From contig NZ_WEZF01000033.1 in NCBI RefSeq assembly GCF_009177065.1, positions 1 through 43,570 of the forward strand: a stretch of DNA of 43,570 nucleotides, written 5' to 3'. The notes beneath the pieces were generated by a model. It searched no databases and was not told the origin of the DNA. It saw nothing but the letters and a program-made list of their open reading frames with translations. Every line of letters starts with the position of its first letter. Positions within the stretch are counted from its first letter, which is position 1. This DNA is from Tautonia marina (GTDB lineage: Bacteria > Planctomycetota > Planctomycetia > Isosphaerales > Isosphaeraceae). The position numbers and the translations under genes are program-made. This document shows positions 34,401 through 42,601 of the stretch, in pieces.

Positions 34401-35887
34401 ACCAGCGACGAACCGGAATCGGCCGCCTCCACGTCCTGGAACAGCGCTTCGGCTTCCTCGTTTTTGCCGACCAGCACATAGCAAGAGGCCAGCTCCTGGG
34501 TCGCCTTATTCTGAACCAGCGGCGGGTTTCCCCTCCGCGCTCTCAGCGCTTCGAGGATCGTGATCGCGTTTTGCACGTCTCCGCGAGCGTTGGCATCGAG
34601 TGCCAGGAGCAATTGATAACGTGGGTCGTTGTCGTTGCCGCCGGAGAGCCGCTTGAACTGGTCGATCAGTTGCTTGGCCTTCTCGATTTCCCCCGTTTTG
34701 AGGGAGACGTAGGCGAGCCACCAGGCGAGATCGGCATCGTTGCCGCCGGCGACTTTCAGGCCCTCATCCCACTGCGTCATGGCATCGGCGGTTCGTCGCT
34801 CGTAGTGATCGATCAGGCCGCCGAGCATGGCGACGCGCTGGCGGTTTTCACGGTGGTAGTCCTCGGGGATGGCCTGAAAGGCGGTTTTGGCAGTTGCCGT
34901 GTCCCCCTGTTCGAGGCTGTGTTCGACGAGTGTGATCAGAACCTTCGGATCCTCAGGGGCCTGGTCCCGCGCGTCTTCCAGGGCTTGACCGGCCTTTTCG
35001 GGATCATCCGACTCTCGGTAGAAGAAAAAGCGAACGAGCAAGGCCTCGGCGGAATCGGGAAGGATGGAGGCGAGTTCCGTCAGGACCTCATCGGCGTTGC
35101 CGTCAACCTCGGGGTGATCCCGATAAAGCCGGGCCATCCGCCAGGCGACCTCCAGAATGCCCTCGATGGGTTTCTCATCATCCGGGGCCTTGGCCAGAGC
35201 CTCAGGATAGAGTTCCCAGGCACGTTCATAGGCATCCAGCGCCGTCGGAATGTCCCTTTGGCCTTCGTAGGCTTTGCCCAGCAGTGCCTGAGTCCGCGGG
35301 TCGTTCGGGTCGAGGGCCTGGGCCAGCTCGATCGCGGCGGGATAGCGGCCCTGGGCCACCACTTGCTCGGCCAGCCCGCTTTGCTGGTAATCGGCCTGAA
35401 GCGCGTCACTCAGGCGGATGTAAAGATCGGCCAGGCGATAACGGACCTCGTCGAGTTCTTCCTTGGGCAGATTTGAGAAGCGCACAAGAATCCGCTGGTG
35501 AATCTGGGCAACACGCTCCTCATACGGTCCGGCTCCGGTGGCGCGTTCGGCCATCAACTCGGCCCGAAGGATCGCCATCTCCGGATCGTCGGGGTTGCGT
35601 TCGAGATAGGAGTTGAGGTGCCGCAGCGCCTGGTCAGACTGACGGGCTGCCCGGCGGAGTTTCGCCTCGGCTGTTTCCGCGTCCTCGGCCTCTCGGCTCT
35701 CGGCGAGCAATCGTTCACTCTCGGCGACCAGCGACCGAATTTGCCGGGCCGCTTCATTGCCGAGCCGGGCAGGCCGGGTGAGCTGCAAGGTGAACAGCAC
35801 ACCCCCCAGGACCAGGGACAGAATGACAAGAGTTGCCACGGCGCGCCGATTCAGCCGCCACTTCGTCGGAGGATTCGTCTCAGCCAC
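31466..35887 (-). CDS. Very large TPR-repeat protein, exosortase-system PrsT-like
   Basis: 1473 residues from the GTG at 35887. That start is preferred because a basic segment and one membrane span (RRAVATLVILSLVLGGVLF) follow it, and because a good promoter lies at 35965-35995, overlapping the farther upstream start. No clear Shine-Dalgarno is visible. Almost the whole protein is tetratricopeptide repeats, for example DPRTQALLGKAYEGQRDIPTA and LLALYNLGLVLSEGLEQPEQ. The likely topology is an inner-membrane anchor with a periplasmic TPR solenoid. PEP-CTERM polysaccharide loci often carry a large TPR lipoprotein (PrsT); this one has a membrane span instead of a lipobox. It is divergent from wzc. 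Scaffold for polysaccharide assembly or export is the likely role, by context. Confidence 0.82.
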   Translation of the reverse strand: MAETNPPTKWRLNRRAVATLVILSLVLGGVLFTLQLTRPARLGNEAARQIRSLVAESERLLAESREAEDAETAEAKLRRAARQSDQALRHLNSYLERNPDDPEMAILRAELMAERATGAGPYEERVAQIHQRILVRFSNLPKEELDEVRYRLADLYIRLSDALQADYQQSGLAEQVVAQGRYPAAIELAQALDPNDPRTQALLGKAYEGQRDIPTALDAYERAWELYPEALAKAPDDEKPIEGILEVAWRMARLYRDHPEVDGNADEVLTELASILPDSAEALLVRFFFYRESDDPEKAGQALEDARDQAPEDPKVLITLVEHSLEQGDTATAKTAFQAIPEDYHRENRQRVAMLGGLIDHYERRTADAMTQWDEGLKVAGGNDADLAWWLAYVSLKTGEIEKAKQLIDQFKRLSGGNDNDPRYQLLLALDANARGDVQNAITILEALRARRGNPPLVQNKATQELASCYVLVGKNEEAEALFQDVEAADSGSSLVLVISHADVLENLGRTREAIDLLTTARTTFDDDPALLLLLLRLRLSEQSRQEPATRSWAAFDQDAERVQEMSEDVLPPQSLQRLELELMRADRHLLANQPDQADDRLKEAQKTWPTNSRLWAARAELLKRSGDPEAALALLEEGMKQAGDGPTLRLTLARLLVDLGRGREAQQRLIDGIDQLGSDAQRELWQALGRLRMAQGDYDGARAAFLSWSKLAPNAPEPILELIEVALLANRIPEAELYLDRLKLSNGENAISTRMAAASILLHQVERGDTEARDRCLTLVGEVLQEVPGLSSAHMLNGRIQEVIGNPEGAAEAYRTAWKQGNREALLRLVDQLVKLGQVEELEQLTAESGPGSAAGIRRVSAQALLAVGAGLDGADRLQDSAVEDPGAPAVANTVRARALLLAGRYDELEQLLDEQAEKQATPKNAAPWLELITTQVRLGRDQATLERTIDRALERSTGIPSELLEARLRWAIGDLQAADKVLEDALDNEIVNPDLIIGAASFYQQTGRPDRAEPLLERLMDNPSVAAGAALQLAMVLTERAPGDPETWKRARDLASNGPMTPERRLAIGVVQSRAPKPEQRREAIPVFETLMADLPLTDGRAVQARNQLARLLIELGEFDRAAQITEISADLSTAPAEAIVLHVRALLKADRLAEAGSQLSRLELLRPGDPEVADLRSDQLIRANAGNPSDLVEQVANRLTSPGGDLFARAAALQLLTVGTPEALEAADQIAQDLAQTTPGSQWVSGLVLAVRGRFEEALEQCAASLEAVDLTDQTARIGLTEAVLQAVQAAPITQRVDQVARARPIIATLLNKRPGDPDLLTASAILYHHAGDYQKEAELYREILERRPGDLLALYNLGLVLSEGLEQPEQGLAEIDRMERRVGPVPAVLGARGVILIRQKRFDEAIQALEQAVAIEPTAARHYYLALASLKSGRNDQFRTHLDQARTLGLDPNTIDPWHQDELQDILAR

Positions 35888-35964
35888 GTGCAAGAACCGG
35901 GGTGGAGGATTGAAAAGGGCTCGACGCACAACGCACACAAACGATCGGTTGGAAATCAATCCAA

Positions 35965-35995
35965 ATGATACGGCTAGAGCTGTCTCGTGTGTCAA
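35965..35995 (-). promoter_or_regulatory. Sigma-70-like promoter for the TPR gene
   Basis: On the minus strand TTGACA (35990-35995) is followed after 19 bp by TATCAT (35965-35970). The -35 is a perfect match and the -10 matches five of six, though the spacer is longer than the usual 17. Transcription would begin near 35958, giving a leader of about 70 nt before the GTG at 35887. Confidence 0.45.
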
Positions 35996-36173
35996 CGGTC
36001 CTCGGATTGCACCGAAGGGTTCCCATCAGGCCGAGCGTCACGAAATTTCAATTTGACCGTCTTCGAGGCAGAGGGATAGACTGACCAGAGCCCCGCTCTC
36101 ATTCATGTGATTAGCCCGACTCTGCCGACCGTCTCGGCACCATCGATCGTCCCGCCCCAGGTAACACACCGCG

Positions 36174-38567
36174 ATGGATACAGCCGACACGCCTCGCCCT
36201 CGTTATGAACTCGCCCGTCTGACCGAGTTGCCTCCGGCCCTGCGCACCCCCTTGCCGCCGGTTTCGCCGACCTCTCCGGTCGGCAGTGGCGGCTTGCCGA
36301 TCAGCCCCCGGCTTGTCCTCCGAGGCCTGGCCCGGCACTGGTGGCAGGCGCTGTTGCTCTGGATCATCGGCTCGGCCGCATTGGCATCGCTGGTCTATCT
36401 GAAATATGAGCCGACCTACCGAGCGTCCAGCCAGGTGATGGTCAATGTCGATAACTCCAACCCGTATTCTTCGAGTCGGGACATTACGAACCGCGGTCTT
36501 GCCGATCCCCGAATGCAGACTCACCTGCAACTGGTCAATAGCCAAAGAGTCCTGTCCAGCGTTATTAATGACCCCGACAGTATGATCGCGTCGATTGACT
36601 GGATTCGCCAGGCGGAGAACCCCGAAGCCGTTTTGAATGACGTGATCACCGTCACTCCGGGCAAAGGCTCCGCGTTGCTGTTCGAAGTTGCTGCCGAGAC
36701 CCCTGGAAAAGACGAAGCGACCACCATTGTCAACGCCGTCGTCGACGCCTTTCTGGATTTGGATGATGATTTGGCCAATGCCCGTGTTCAAGGGGCCATT
36801 GCAAACATGGAAGACTATCGAAATAAGCTGGTCGACGAGGTCGAACGCCTGGAAAACGAAGTAAAGGAACTGGCCAAGGAATCGGACCTTCCCTCGATTT
36901 TGCGCAATTTCAAGGACACCACCACCCTGACCGACGTTGACCCTGATTCCCAGGACCAGGGCGAATCGGACGGCAAGATCACCGTGGAGGTCAGTGAATT
37001 CAAGCGACTCCATCAGGAACTGCTCAATCTGGAATACGCCGAGATCGAAGCACGTTCCGAACTGGAAGCCGTTCGACGCCAGGCGGCAACGGCGAACCCC
37101 CGATCCCGGATCGAAGACCGCGTGGAACAGGCGTTCCTGGCCAACGAGACCGTTCGAGCGTTGCGAGACGCCCTCCGAGACCTCGATGTTCAGTACGATG
37201 AGGCCCGCCGCCGCATCCGCAATCCGGGCGACCCTGCTCTGAACCGTCTGCAAGCCGACCGCCAGCGGCTGATCGAACGTTACAATCAACTTTGGGACGA
37301 TCTTGAGCCGACCCTCCGCGCCCAGCTCTCCATGGACGAAAACGACCCCACCGTCCTCGTCCGCCAGGCGGAGCAACAACTGAACAACCTGTTGTTGCAG
37401 CGCGATCTGATCCAGAAAAAGCTCGACCGCGTGAAGCATGAAGAGCAGAGCCAGGGTGTCAAAGCCCTGGAAATGAACTTCTTACTTACGGAACTGTCTC
37501 AGCAGCGCAAGATGCAGGAAACCGTGGATCGTCGGCTCGAGGCGCTGAAGTTCGACTCCGATGACAGTCTTCCCCTCCAGAATCTGGAAGGGCTAGGCTT
37601 GCGAGTCACGAAGACCTTCACCGTTATTAGTAAAGCCAGTAAAGCCGAGCTTCAGGTCAACAAGCGAGACAAGTTCATGGCCGTCACGCCCCTGGCGATG
37701 CTCGGCCTGGTGCTGGGTCTGGTCACGCTGGTCGAGATGCGAGGCGGACGGGTCAGCGGTCCCGATGACCTCTCCGGCCGGTTCGGCGCCGATGTCTTCT
37801 CGGTGCCGCCGTTGCCGACGGTTCGCTCCAACGCTCAGGGCAGCCTGGAAGCCCCTGGACGCGATCCGAAGTTCGAGCAGTTCGTCCAGCAGCTTGACCA
37901 CGTGCGGGTTGCCCTCTGCGGCGAAGGCGGACACGACGGCCGGGGCCGCTGTGTCTTGATCACCAGCGCCGTCGGCGGCGAAGGCAAGACGACCCTGGCC
38001 GCTCAGCTCGCCGTCCGGTGTGCCGAGGCCGGAGCTTCGACCGTCCTGATCGACGCCGACCTCCGCCGGGCGACCCTCGGCCGTCTCTTCGAGGTGCCCG
38101 ACTGCCCCGGACTCAGCGACGTCCTTCGCGGTGATGCCACGCTCGAAGACGCCCTGGTGCCGATCAACCAGGTCGGCGGCTGCCAGCTCCTGCCCGCCGG
38201 ATCGCCCGAGGCCAACCCGAACCGCATCCTGCGGGGCAAGAACTTCGCCCCGATGCTCGAACGGCTGCGACGGACCTTCGACGTGGTGATCATCGACACC
38301 TCGCCGGTCCTTCCTGTTCCCGACGCCTTGATCCTCGGCCGACTGGCCGACGGGGCCGTCATCGCCACCCGGCACGACCAGAGCCGTTTCCCGGCCGTCG
38401 AGCGGGCCAACAACCTGCTGACCGGCGCCGGTATCCCGGTCCTCGGCGTGGTAGTCAACGGCGCCCGGCCCTCCGGCTCTCGCGTCACGGGAGGCGACTA
38501 CTACGCGGCCTACACCTCGCGAAGCGATCGTGTTCCGGAAGACTCCGGAACCTCCCCGGTCGTCTGA
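36174..38567 (+). CDS. Polysaccharide co-polymerase with tyrosine autokinase domain (Wzc/BY-kinase type)
   Basis: 797 residues. The N-terminal Wzz-like part has span 1 (about 55-78, ALLLWIIGSAALASLVYL), a long periplasmic coiled-coil region and span 2 (about 505-525, AVTPLAMLGLVLGLVTLVEM). The cytoplasmic kinase domain has Walker A ITSAVGGEGKTTLAAQLA (about 597-614), Walker A' TVLIDADLRRATLG and Walker B VVIIDTSPVLPVPDALI. The C-terminal tail GGDYYAAYTSRSD has three Tyr, a small autophosphorylation cluster. Such proteins set chain length and control export through phosphorylation cycles. It opens the plus-strand run leading to the exosortase and the last glycosyltransferases. The ribosome-binding site is weak. 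Confidence 0.93.
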   Translation: MDTADTPRPRYELARLTELPPALRTPLPPVSPTSPVGSGGLPISPRLVLRGLARHWWQALLLWIIGSAALASLVYLKYEPTYRASSQVMVNVDNSNPYSSSRDITNRGLADPRMQTHLQLVNSQRVLSSVINDPDSMIASIDWIRQAENPEAVLNDVITVTPGKGSALLFEVAAETPGKDEATTIVNAVVDAFLDLDDDLANARVQGAIANMEDYRNKLVDEVERLENEVKELAKESDLPSILRNFKDTTTLTDVDPDSQDQGESDGKITVEVSEFKRLHQELLNLEYAEIEARSELEAVRRQAATANPRSRIEDRVEQAFLANETVRALRDALRDLDVQYDEARRRIRNPGDPALNRLQADRQRLIERYNQLWDDLEPTLRAQLSMDENDPTVLVRQAEQQLNNLLLQRDLIQKKLDRVKHEEQSQGVKALEMNFLLTELSQQRKMQETVDRRLEALKFDSDDSLPLQNLEGLGLRVTKTFTVISKASKAELQVNKRDKFMAVTPLAMLGLVLGLVTLVEMRGGRVSGPDDLSGRFGADVFSVPPLPTVRSNAQGSLEAPGRDPKFEQFVQQLDHVRVALCGEGGHDGRGRCVLITSAVGGEGKTTLAAQLAVRCAEAGASTVLIDADLRRATLGRLFEVPDCPGLSDVLRGDATLEDALVPINQVGGCQLLPAGSPEANPNRILRGKNFAPMLERLRRTFDVVIIDTSPVLPVPDALILGRLADGAVIATRHDQSRFPAVERANNLLTGAGIPVLGVVVNGARPSGSRVTGGDYYAAYTSRSDRVPEDSGTSPVV

Positions 38568-38731
38568 TCGATCGCTCTTATGCCCAAGAGCGGGCGGATC
38601 GGGTCCGGTGATCGCCTCGCTCATTGCCTTTCGATTCGCCGGGACCAATCGGGGTGCCGGCGGCCCTGGTCCCAGATCGCTTGCCTTGATTCTCTTTCCT
38701 TGTTGATCGTGCCTCTGGAGCGACCCGAACC

Positions 38732-39673
38732 ATGAGCCAACCGACTGACTCCCGGCCCGAACGCGGGCCGGCACCCGCGGCCCTTGCGACCCACCTGGTC
38801 GCGGTTGCCGCCGTGCTGTCGGTCCTGGTCTGGGCCTATCTTCCCCAGCTTGCGAAGCTGGTCGAAACCTGGGAAAACGACCCGAACTACTCGCACGGAT
38901 ACCTGGTGATTCCGGTCTGTGGCTTCATGTTCTGGTGGCTCTGGCCCCGAGGGGCCGAGGTCGACCGCCTCCGCCCGTCCGTCTGGGGATGGGTCCTCCT
39001 GGTCGGGGTCGTGGGAGCCCGGTACGCCGCCTTGCAGTACGGGAAGTTCTGGATCGAGGGCTTCACCCTGGTCCCGACCGTCGCCGCGTTGGTGCTGGCC
39101 TATGGCGGCTGGCCCCTGCTGAAGCGGACCTGGCCCGCCGTGGCGTTCCTGGTCTTCATGTATCCGATCCCCCCGGCCCTGAACAGCAACGTCTCGCTCC
39201 CGCTGCAACGGATGGCCTGCGTCAGCAGCGCCGCGCTGTTGCGGTTGCTGGGCCTGTGGGTCATGGACGAGGGGAACGTTCTGGTTGTTGGTGGGGAAAC
39301 GCTGGAGGTGGCCGCCGCCTGCAACGGCCTGGCCATGCTGATGAGCCTCGCGGCCACGATCACGGCCACGATCATCCTCGTGCCGATGGCCAACTGGAAG
39401 CGGGTCATCCTGTTGCTGAGCGTTGTGCCGATCGCCTTGCTATGCAACGTCTTGCGAATCTCCGGCACGGCCTGGGCCTACCACTTGCTCGGCTCGACCC
39501 AGGGCGAGAAGATCGCCCACGACGTCGCCGGATGGCTGATGATGCCCCTGGCCCTCATCCTGGTCCTGATCGAGCTGGCCTGGCTCTCATGGCTGGTTAC
39601 CGAGGAAGAGGAAGCCAAGCCGATCTCGCCCACCCTGCTGACGACCGCCGCCCTGGCTCGTCCGCCTCGATGA
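38732..39673 (+). CDS. Exosortase (cysteine transpeptidase-like membrane protein)
   Basis: 313 residues, about eight membrane spans; ATG at 38732 with GGAG upstream. The exosortase active site is complete: Cys197 in EVAAACNGLAM, Arg242 in CNVLRISGTAW, and His263 in KIAHDVAGWLMMP. Early family features include YSHGYLVIPVCGFMFW and FLVFMYPIPP. It recognises the PEP-CTERM tail and cleaves at the outer face of the inner membrane. EpsI is encoded separately (28762) rather than fused. It follows wzc by 164 bp and precedes a GT26 gene by 36 bp. I cannot assign the exosortase subtype from sequence alone. Confidence 0.94.
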   Translation: MSQPTDSRPERGPAPAALATHLVAVAAVLSVLVWAYLPQLAKLVETWENDPNYSHGYLVIPVCGFMFWWLWPRGAEVDRLRPSVWGWVLLVGVVGARYAALQYGKFWIEGFTLVPTVAALVLAYGGWPLLKRTWPAVAFLVFMYPIPPALNSNVSLPLQRMACVSSAALLRLLGLWVMDEGNVLVVGGETLEVAAACNGLAMLMSLAATITATIILVPMANWKRVILLLSVVPIALLCNVLRISGTAWAYHLLGSTQGEKIAHDVAGWLMMPLALILVLIELAWLSWLVTEEEEAKPISPTLLTTAALARPPR

Positions 39674-39709
39674 GTCAGTGAACTGGCCAGACTTCAGCCC
39701 GAGAAGCCC

Positions 39710-40561
39710 ATGCGACCCTCGCCGACCCGCGTCTGGGGCCTGCCCCTCGCCCCGCTCTCTCGATCCGAAGCCGCCGAGGCGGTCGCGGCCTTGATCGACG
39801 CCGGCCAGCCGTCCTACTTCATCACGGCCAATGCGCACTACGCGATGGTCTCGCACGGCGATCCGACCTTGCGAGCCATCAATGAGGACGCCGCCTTCCT
39901 GCTGGCCGACGGCGCCCCCTTGGTCTGGGCCTCCCGGTGGCGCCGCGCCCCCTTGCCCGAGCGGGTCGCCGGCTCCGACCTGATCTATGATCTCTGCGCC
40001 CAGGCCGCCGCCCGAGGGGACCGCGTCTTCTTTCTCGGCGGGCCTCCCGGCGTGGCCCAGGCCGCGGCCGATCGCCTCCAGGAACGCTATCCCGGCCTGA
40101 TCGTCGCCGGAGTGGCCTGTCCCCCGTTTCGCCCTTTGAGCGACACGGAACAGGCCGCCTTGATCGGTCAGATCCGAGACGCCAGGCCCGCCCTGCTCTT
40201 CGTCGCCTTCGGCCAGCCGAAGGGAGAGCGCTGGATTCGCCAGCACCTTGACGAGCTGGGCGTGCCGGTCTGTGTGCAGGTGGGAGCCTCGTTCGAGTTC
40301 GTGGCCGGCTGTGTCCGCCGGGCTCCCCGCTGGGTGCAGCGGATCGGCATGGAGTGGGCCTGGCGGATCGGCACCGATCCGGTCCGGCTCGGCCCTCGAT
40401 ACGCCCGCAACGCCGCCTTCCTGCTGTGGATGGTCCTGGGTGATCTCCGTCGCGGTCCCGGTCCCGAGCCGGAATCGAGGACTCCGAACACCCCTCCGCA
40501 ACTGGCCGAGGCCGGCTCCTCGACCGGCCTGACCGCTCCTCCGGCCGGCCCCGTCTCCTGA
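39710..40561 (+). CDS. WecG/TagA/CpsF family glycosyltransferase (GT26)
   Basis: 283 residues. Family motifs are YFITANAHYAMV, LLADGAPLVWAS (catalytic-region Asp), DRVFFLGGPPGVAQAAADRL, LLFVAFGQPKGERWI, and VCVQVGASFEFVAG followed by RRAPRWVQRIGMEWAWRI. Relatives transfer ManNAc or similar sugars to a lipid-linked acceptor as an early, often second, step. It lies between the exosortase and the asparagine synthase-like gene, an arrangement common in exosortase-linked polysaccharide loci. The ATG at 39710 lies 36 bp after the exosortase stop. The donor sugar is not predictable. Confidence 0.93.
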   Translation: MRPSPTRVWGLPLAPLSRSEAAEAVAALIDAGQPSYFITANAHYAMVSHGDPTLRAINEDAAFLLADGAPLVWASRWRRAPLPERVAGSDLIYDLCAQAAARGDRVFFLGGPPGVAQAAADRLQERYPGLIVAGVACPPFRPLSDTEQAALIGQIRDARPALLFVAFGQPKGERWIRQHLDELGVPVCVQVGASFEFVAGCVRRAPRWVQRIGMEWAWRIGTDPVRLGPRYARNAAFLLWMVLGDLRRGPGPEPESRTPNTPPQLAEAGSSTGLTAPPAGPVS

Positions 40562-40594
40562 CGATCCCAGCAACCTGATCGGATCAACTCCTTC

Positions 40595-42568
40595 ATGTGC
40601 GGTATTGCCGGGATCCTCGGCCGGATCGACGATCGCAACCGCGAAGCGCTCGACCGGATGGCCTCGGCGATGGCCCATCGCGGTCCCGACGGCGACGGCC
40701 GATGGACCTCGACGCCTGACCCGAATGGCTTCGGCTGCCTGCTGGCTCATCGTCGGCTGTCGATCCTCGACCTCTCCGACGCGGCCGATCAGCCGATGAT
40801 CGACCCTCGATCCGGCTCGGCCCTCGTCTTCAACGGCGAGCTGTACAACTTCCGGAGCCTCCGGGACGACCTGAGGGCCGAGGGACAGACGTTCCGATCG
40901 ACCGGGGATACCGAGGTCCTGCTCCAGCTCCTGAGCCTCCGAGGGGCGTTGGCCGTTCCCTCGTTGCGGGGGATGTTCGCCTTCGCCTGGTGGGATGAGC
41001 CGACCCGCCGCCTGACCCTGGCCCGTGACCCGCTCGGGATCAAGCCATTGTACGTCGCCCGGAATCCCGACCGAGGCCCCGACGCCGCCTGGTCGCTGGC
41101 CTTTGCCTCGGAAGTCCGCGCCCTGCTGGCCTCGGGTCTTTTGGGAAAGCCCCGGCTCGATCCGGTGGCCGCGGCCTGCTACCTTTGGAACGGCTTCATC
41201 CCCGGCCCAGTCACAGCGGTTCAGGGGGTCGAGTCGCTCCGACCGGGAGCGGTTCGAATCGTCGACGCCGGCGGGAAGACCATCCAATCGGATCGATGCT
41301 GGTCGATCCCTCGACCGGACCCCGGATCCGGGTCGGCCAACGGTTCGCACGAGGCGATCGACCACTCCCTGAGCGAGGCCCTGCGCGATTCGATCGGCCT
41401 GCATCTGGTCAGCGATGTTCCGCTGGGGGTCTTCCTGTCGAGCGGGGTCGATTCCGGAGCGGTGGCCAACCTCGCGCAACGGTCGTCCGACCGGCCCTTG
41501 CAGACCTTCACGCTGGCCTTCGAGGAAGGGGAACTGAGCGAGGCCCCCTTCTCCCGGGCGATTGCCAAAGCGATCGGCTCGGAGCATCACGAGGTCGTCC
41601 TGAGCGAATCGCGGTTCGTGGCCGACCTGCCCCGGGCACTCGACGCGATCGACCAACCGACGTTTGATGCTCTGAACACGTATTTCATGGCCACGGCTGT
41701 TCGAGAGGCCGGCTTGACCGTGGCCCTGGTCGGGACGGGAGGGGATGAGCTGTTCGGCGGTTACGATAGTTTCCGGGTCTTGCCGACGCTTTGCCAGTGG
41801 TCCCGGCGATCGCGAGGAGTGCCGCCTCGGCTCAAAGAACTTGCGGCGAGCATCGTCTCCTCGGCGAAGGGGGCCCGGCGTCGAGGGCCGATCCCTCCTC
41901 AAACGCGCTGGGCAAAACTGCCGGAAATGGCAGCTGCGGGAGAGGATTTGCTTCGCTTGTACCAGCTTTCTTACGCCCTCTTTCTCCCCGACTTGCAAGG
42001 CCGGTTGATGCCCGATGCTCCTGGCGGAACCGCCCTGCAACACGGCTTGCCGGCCGTCCTGGCCGACGAGCTGGCCGACGAGATCCGCAGCCGGGACGTA
42101 CTCGACACCATCAGTGTGTTGGAGCATCGTTGTTTCCTGGGAGAACGCCTGCTGAGAGACTCGGATGCCGCCGGCATGGCCCCGTCGCTGGAGATTCGCT
42201 TGCCGCTGGTCGATTCGGTCCTGGCCGAGCATGTCTTTCGGATGCCGACCGATTCGCGATACAATCCGATCGGTCGTAAAATGGCACTGAGGCGGTCGGG
42301 CCTGGTCGGGCTCGACCCTGCATTGTTTGACCGGCCGAAGCGTGGGTTCGAGTTGCCGCTCAATCGCTGGATCGATCAGAGCCTGGGGGATGAGATTGAT
42401 ACCTTGATGCGGGATCACTCGGCCGCGTCGGCGATTGGCCTCGATGGGCCGACCGTCGAACTCCTGTGGGACGGCTACCGATCGGGGGCGCCGGGGCTTT
42501 ACTGGTCGCGAGTCTGGTCGATTTACGTTCTGCTTCGTTGGTGCCATACTCACGGCGTCCTGTCCTGA
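40595..42568 (+). CDS. asnB: Asparagine synthase (glutamine-hydrolysing)-type amidotransferase
   Basis: 657 residues. Cys2 of MCGIAGILG is the class II glutaminase nucleophile; the remaining glutaminase motifs are AHRGPDGDG, LAHRRLSILD, FNGELYNF, GDTEVLLQ and RDPLGIKPLY. The synthetase domain has the PPi loop FLSSGVDSGAV (about 280-290; Ser replaces the first Gly of the usual SGG), FTLAFEEG and VGTGGDELFGGYDSF. It would use glutamine ammonia and ATP. In exosortase/polysaccharide loci such paralogues probably amidate a glycan precursor or a protein rather than make free asparagine; that is inference. It starts 33 bp after the GT26 gene. Confidence 0.92.
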   Translation: MCGIAGILGRIDDRNREALDRMASAMAHRGPDGDGRWTSTPDPNGFGCLLAHRRLSILDLSDAADQPMIDPRSGSALVFNGELYNFRSLRDDLRAEGQTFRSTGDTEVLLQLLSLRGALAVPSLRGMFAFAWWDEPTRRLTLARDPLGIKPLYVARNPDRGPDAAWSLAFASEVRALLASGLLGKPRLDPVAAACYLWNGFIPGPVTAVQGVESLRPGAVRIVDAGGKTIQSDRCWSIPRPDPGSGSANGSHEAIDHSLSEALRDSIGLHLVSDVPLGVFLSSGVDSGAVANLAQRSSDRPLQTFTLAFEEGELSEAPFSRAIAKAIGSEHHEVVLSESRFVADLPRALDAIDQPTFDALNTYFMATAVREAGLTVALVGTGGDELFGGYDSFRVLPTLCQWSRRSRGVPPRLKELAASIVSSAKGARRRGPIPPQTRWAKLPEMAAAGEDLLRLYQLSYALFLPDLQGRLMPDAPGGTALQHGLPAVLADELADEIRSRDVLDTISVLEHRCFLGERLLRDSDAAGMAPSLEIRLPLVDSVLAEHVFRMPTDSRYNPIGRKMALRRSGLVGLDPALFDRPKRGFELPLNRWIDQSLGDEIDTLMRDHSAASAIGLDGPTVELLWDGYRSGAPGLYWSRVWSIYVLLRWCHTHGVLS

Positions 42569-42601
42569 CCCCCCCTGCTCCGAGCTGCTTCACCATTCGC
42601 C

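Noticed and set aside
33503-35476. 657-codon plus-strand frame opposite the TPR gene
   Set aside because: Shadow of the TPR coding sequence; no domain, and the repeats make sense only on the minus strand.
36053-36080. TTGACC-N16-GATAGA as a promoter for wzc
   Set aside because: The -10 matches only about three of six positions; too weak to list as a feature.
39587-42553. 988-codon minus-strand frame opposite the GT26 and asnB genes
   Set aside because: Low-complexity Arg/Gly/Gln-rich translation and full overlap with two well-supported genes.
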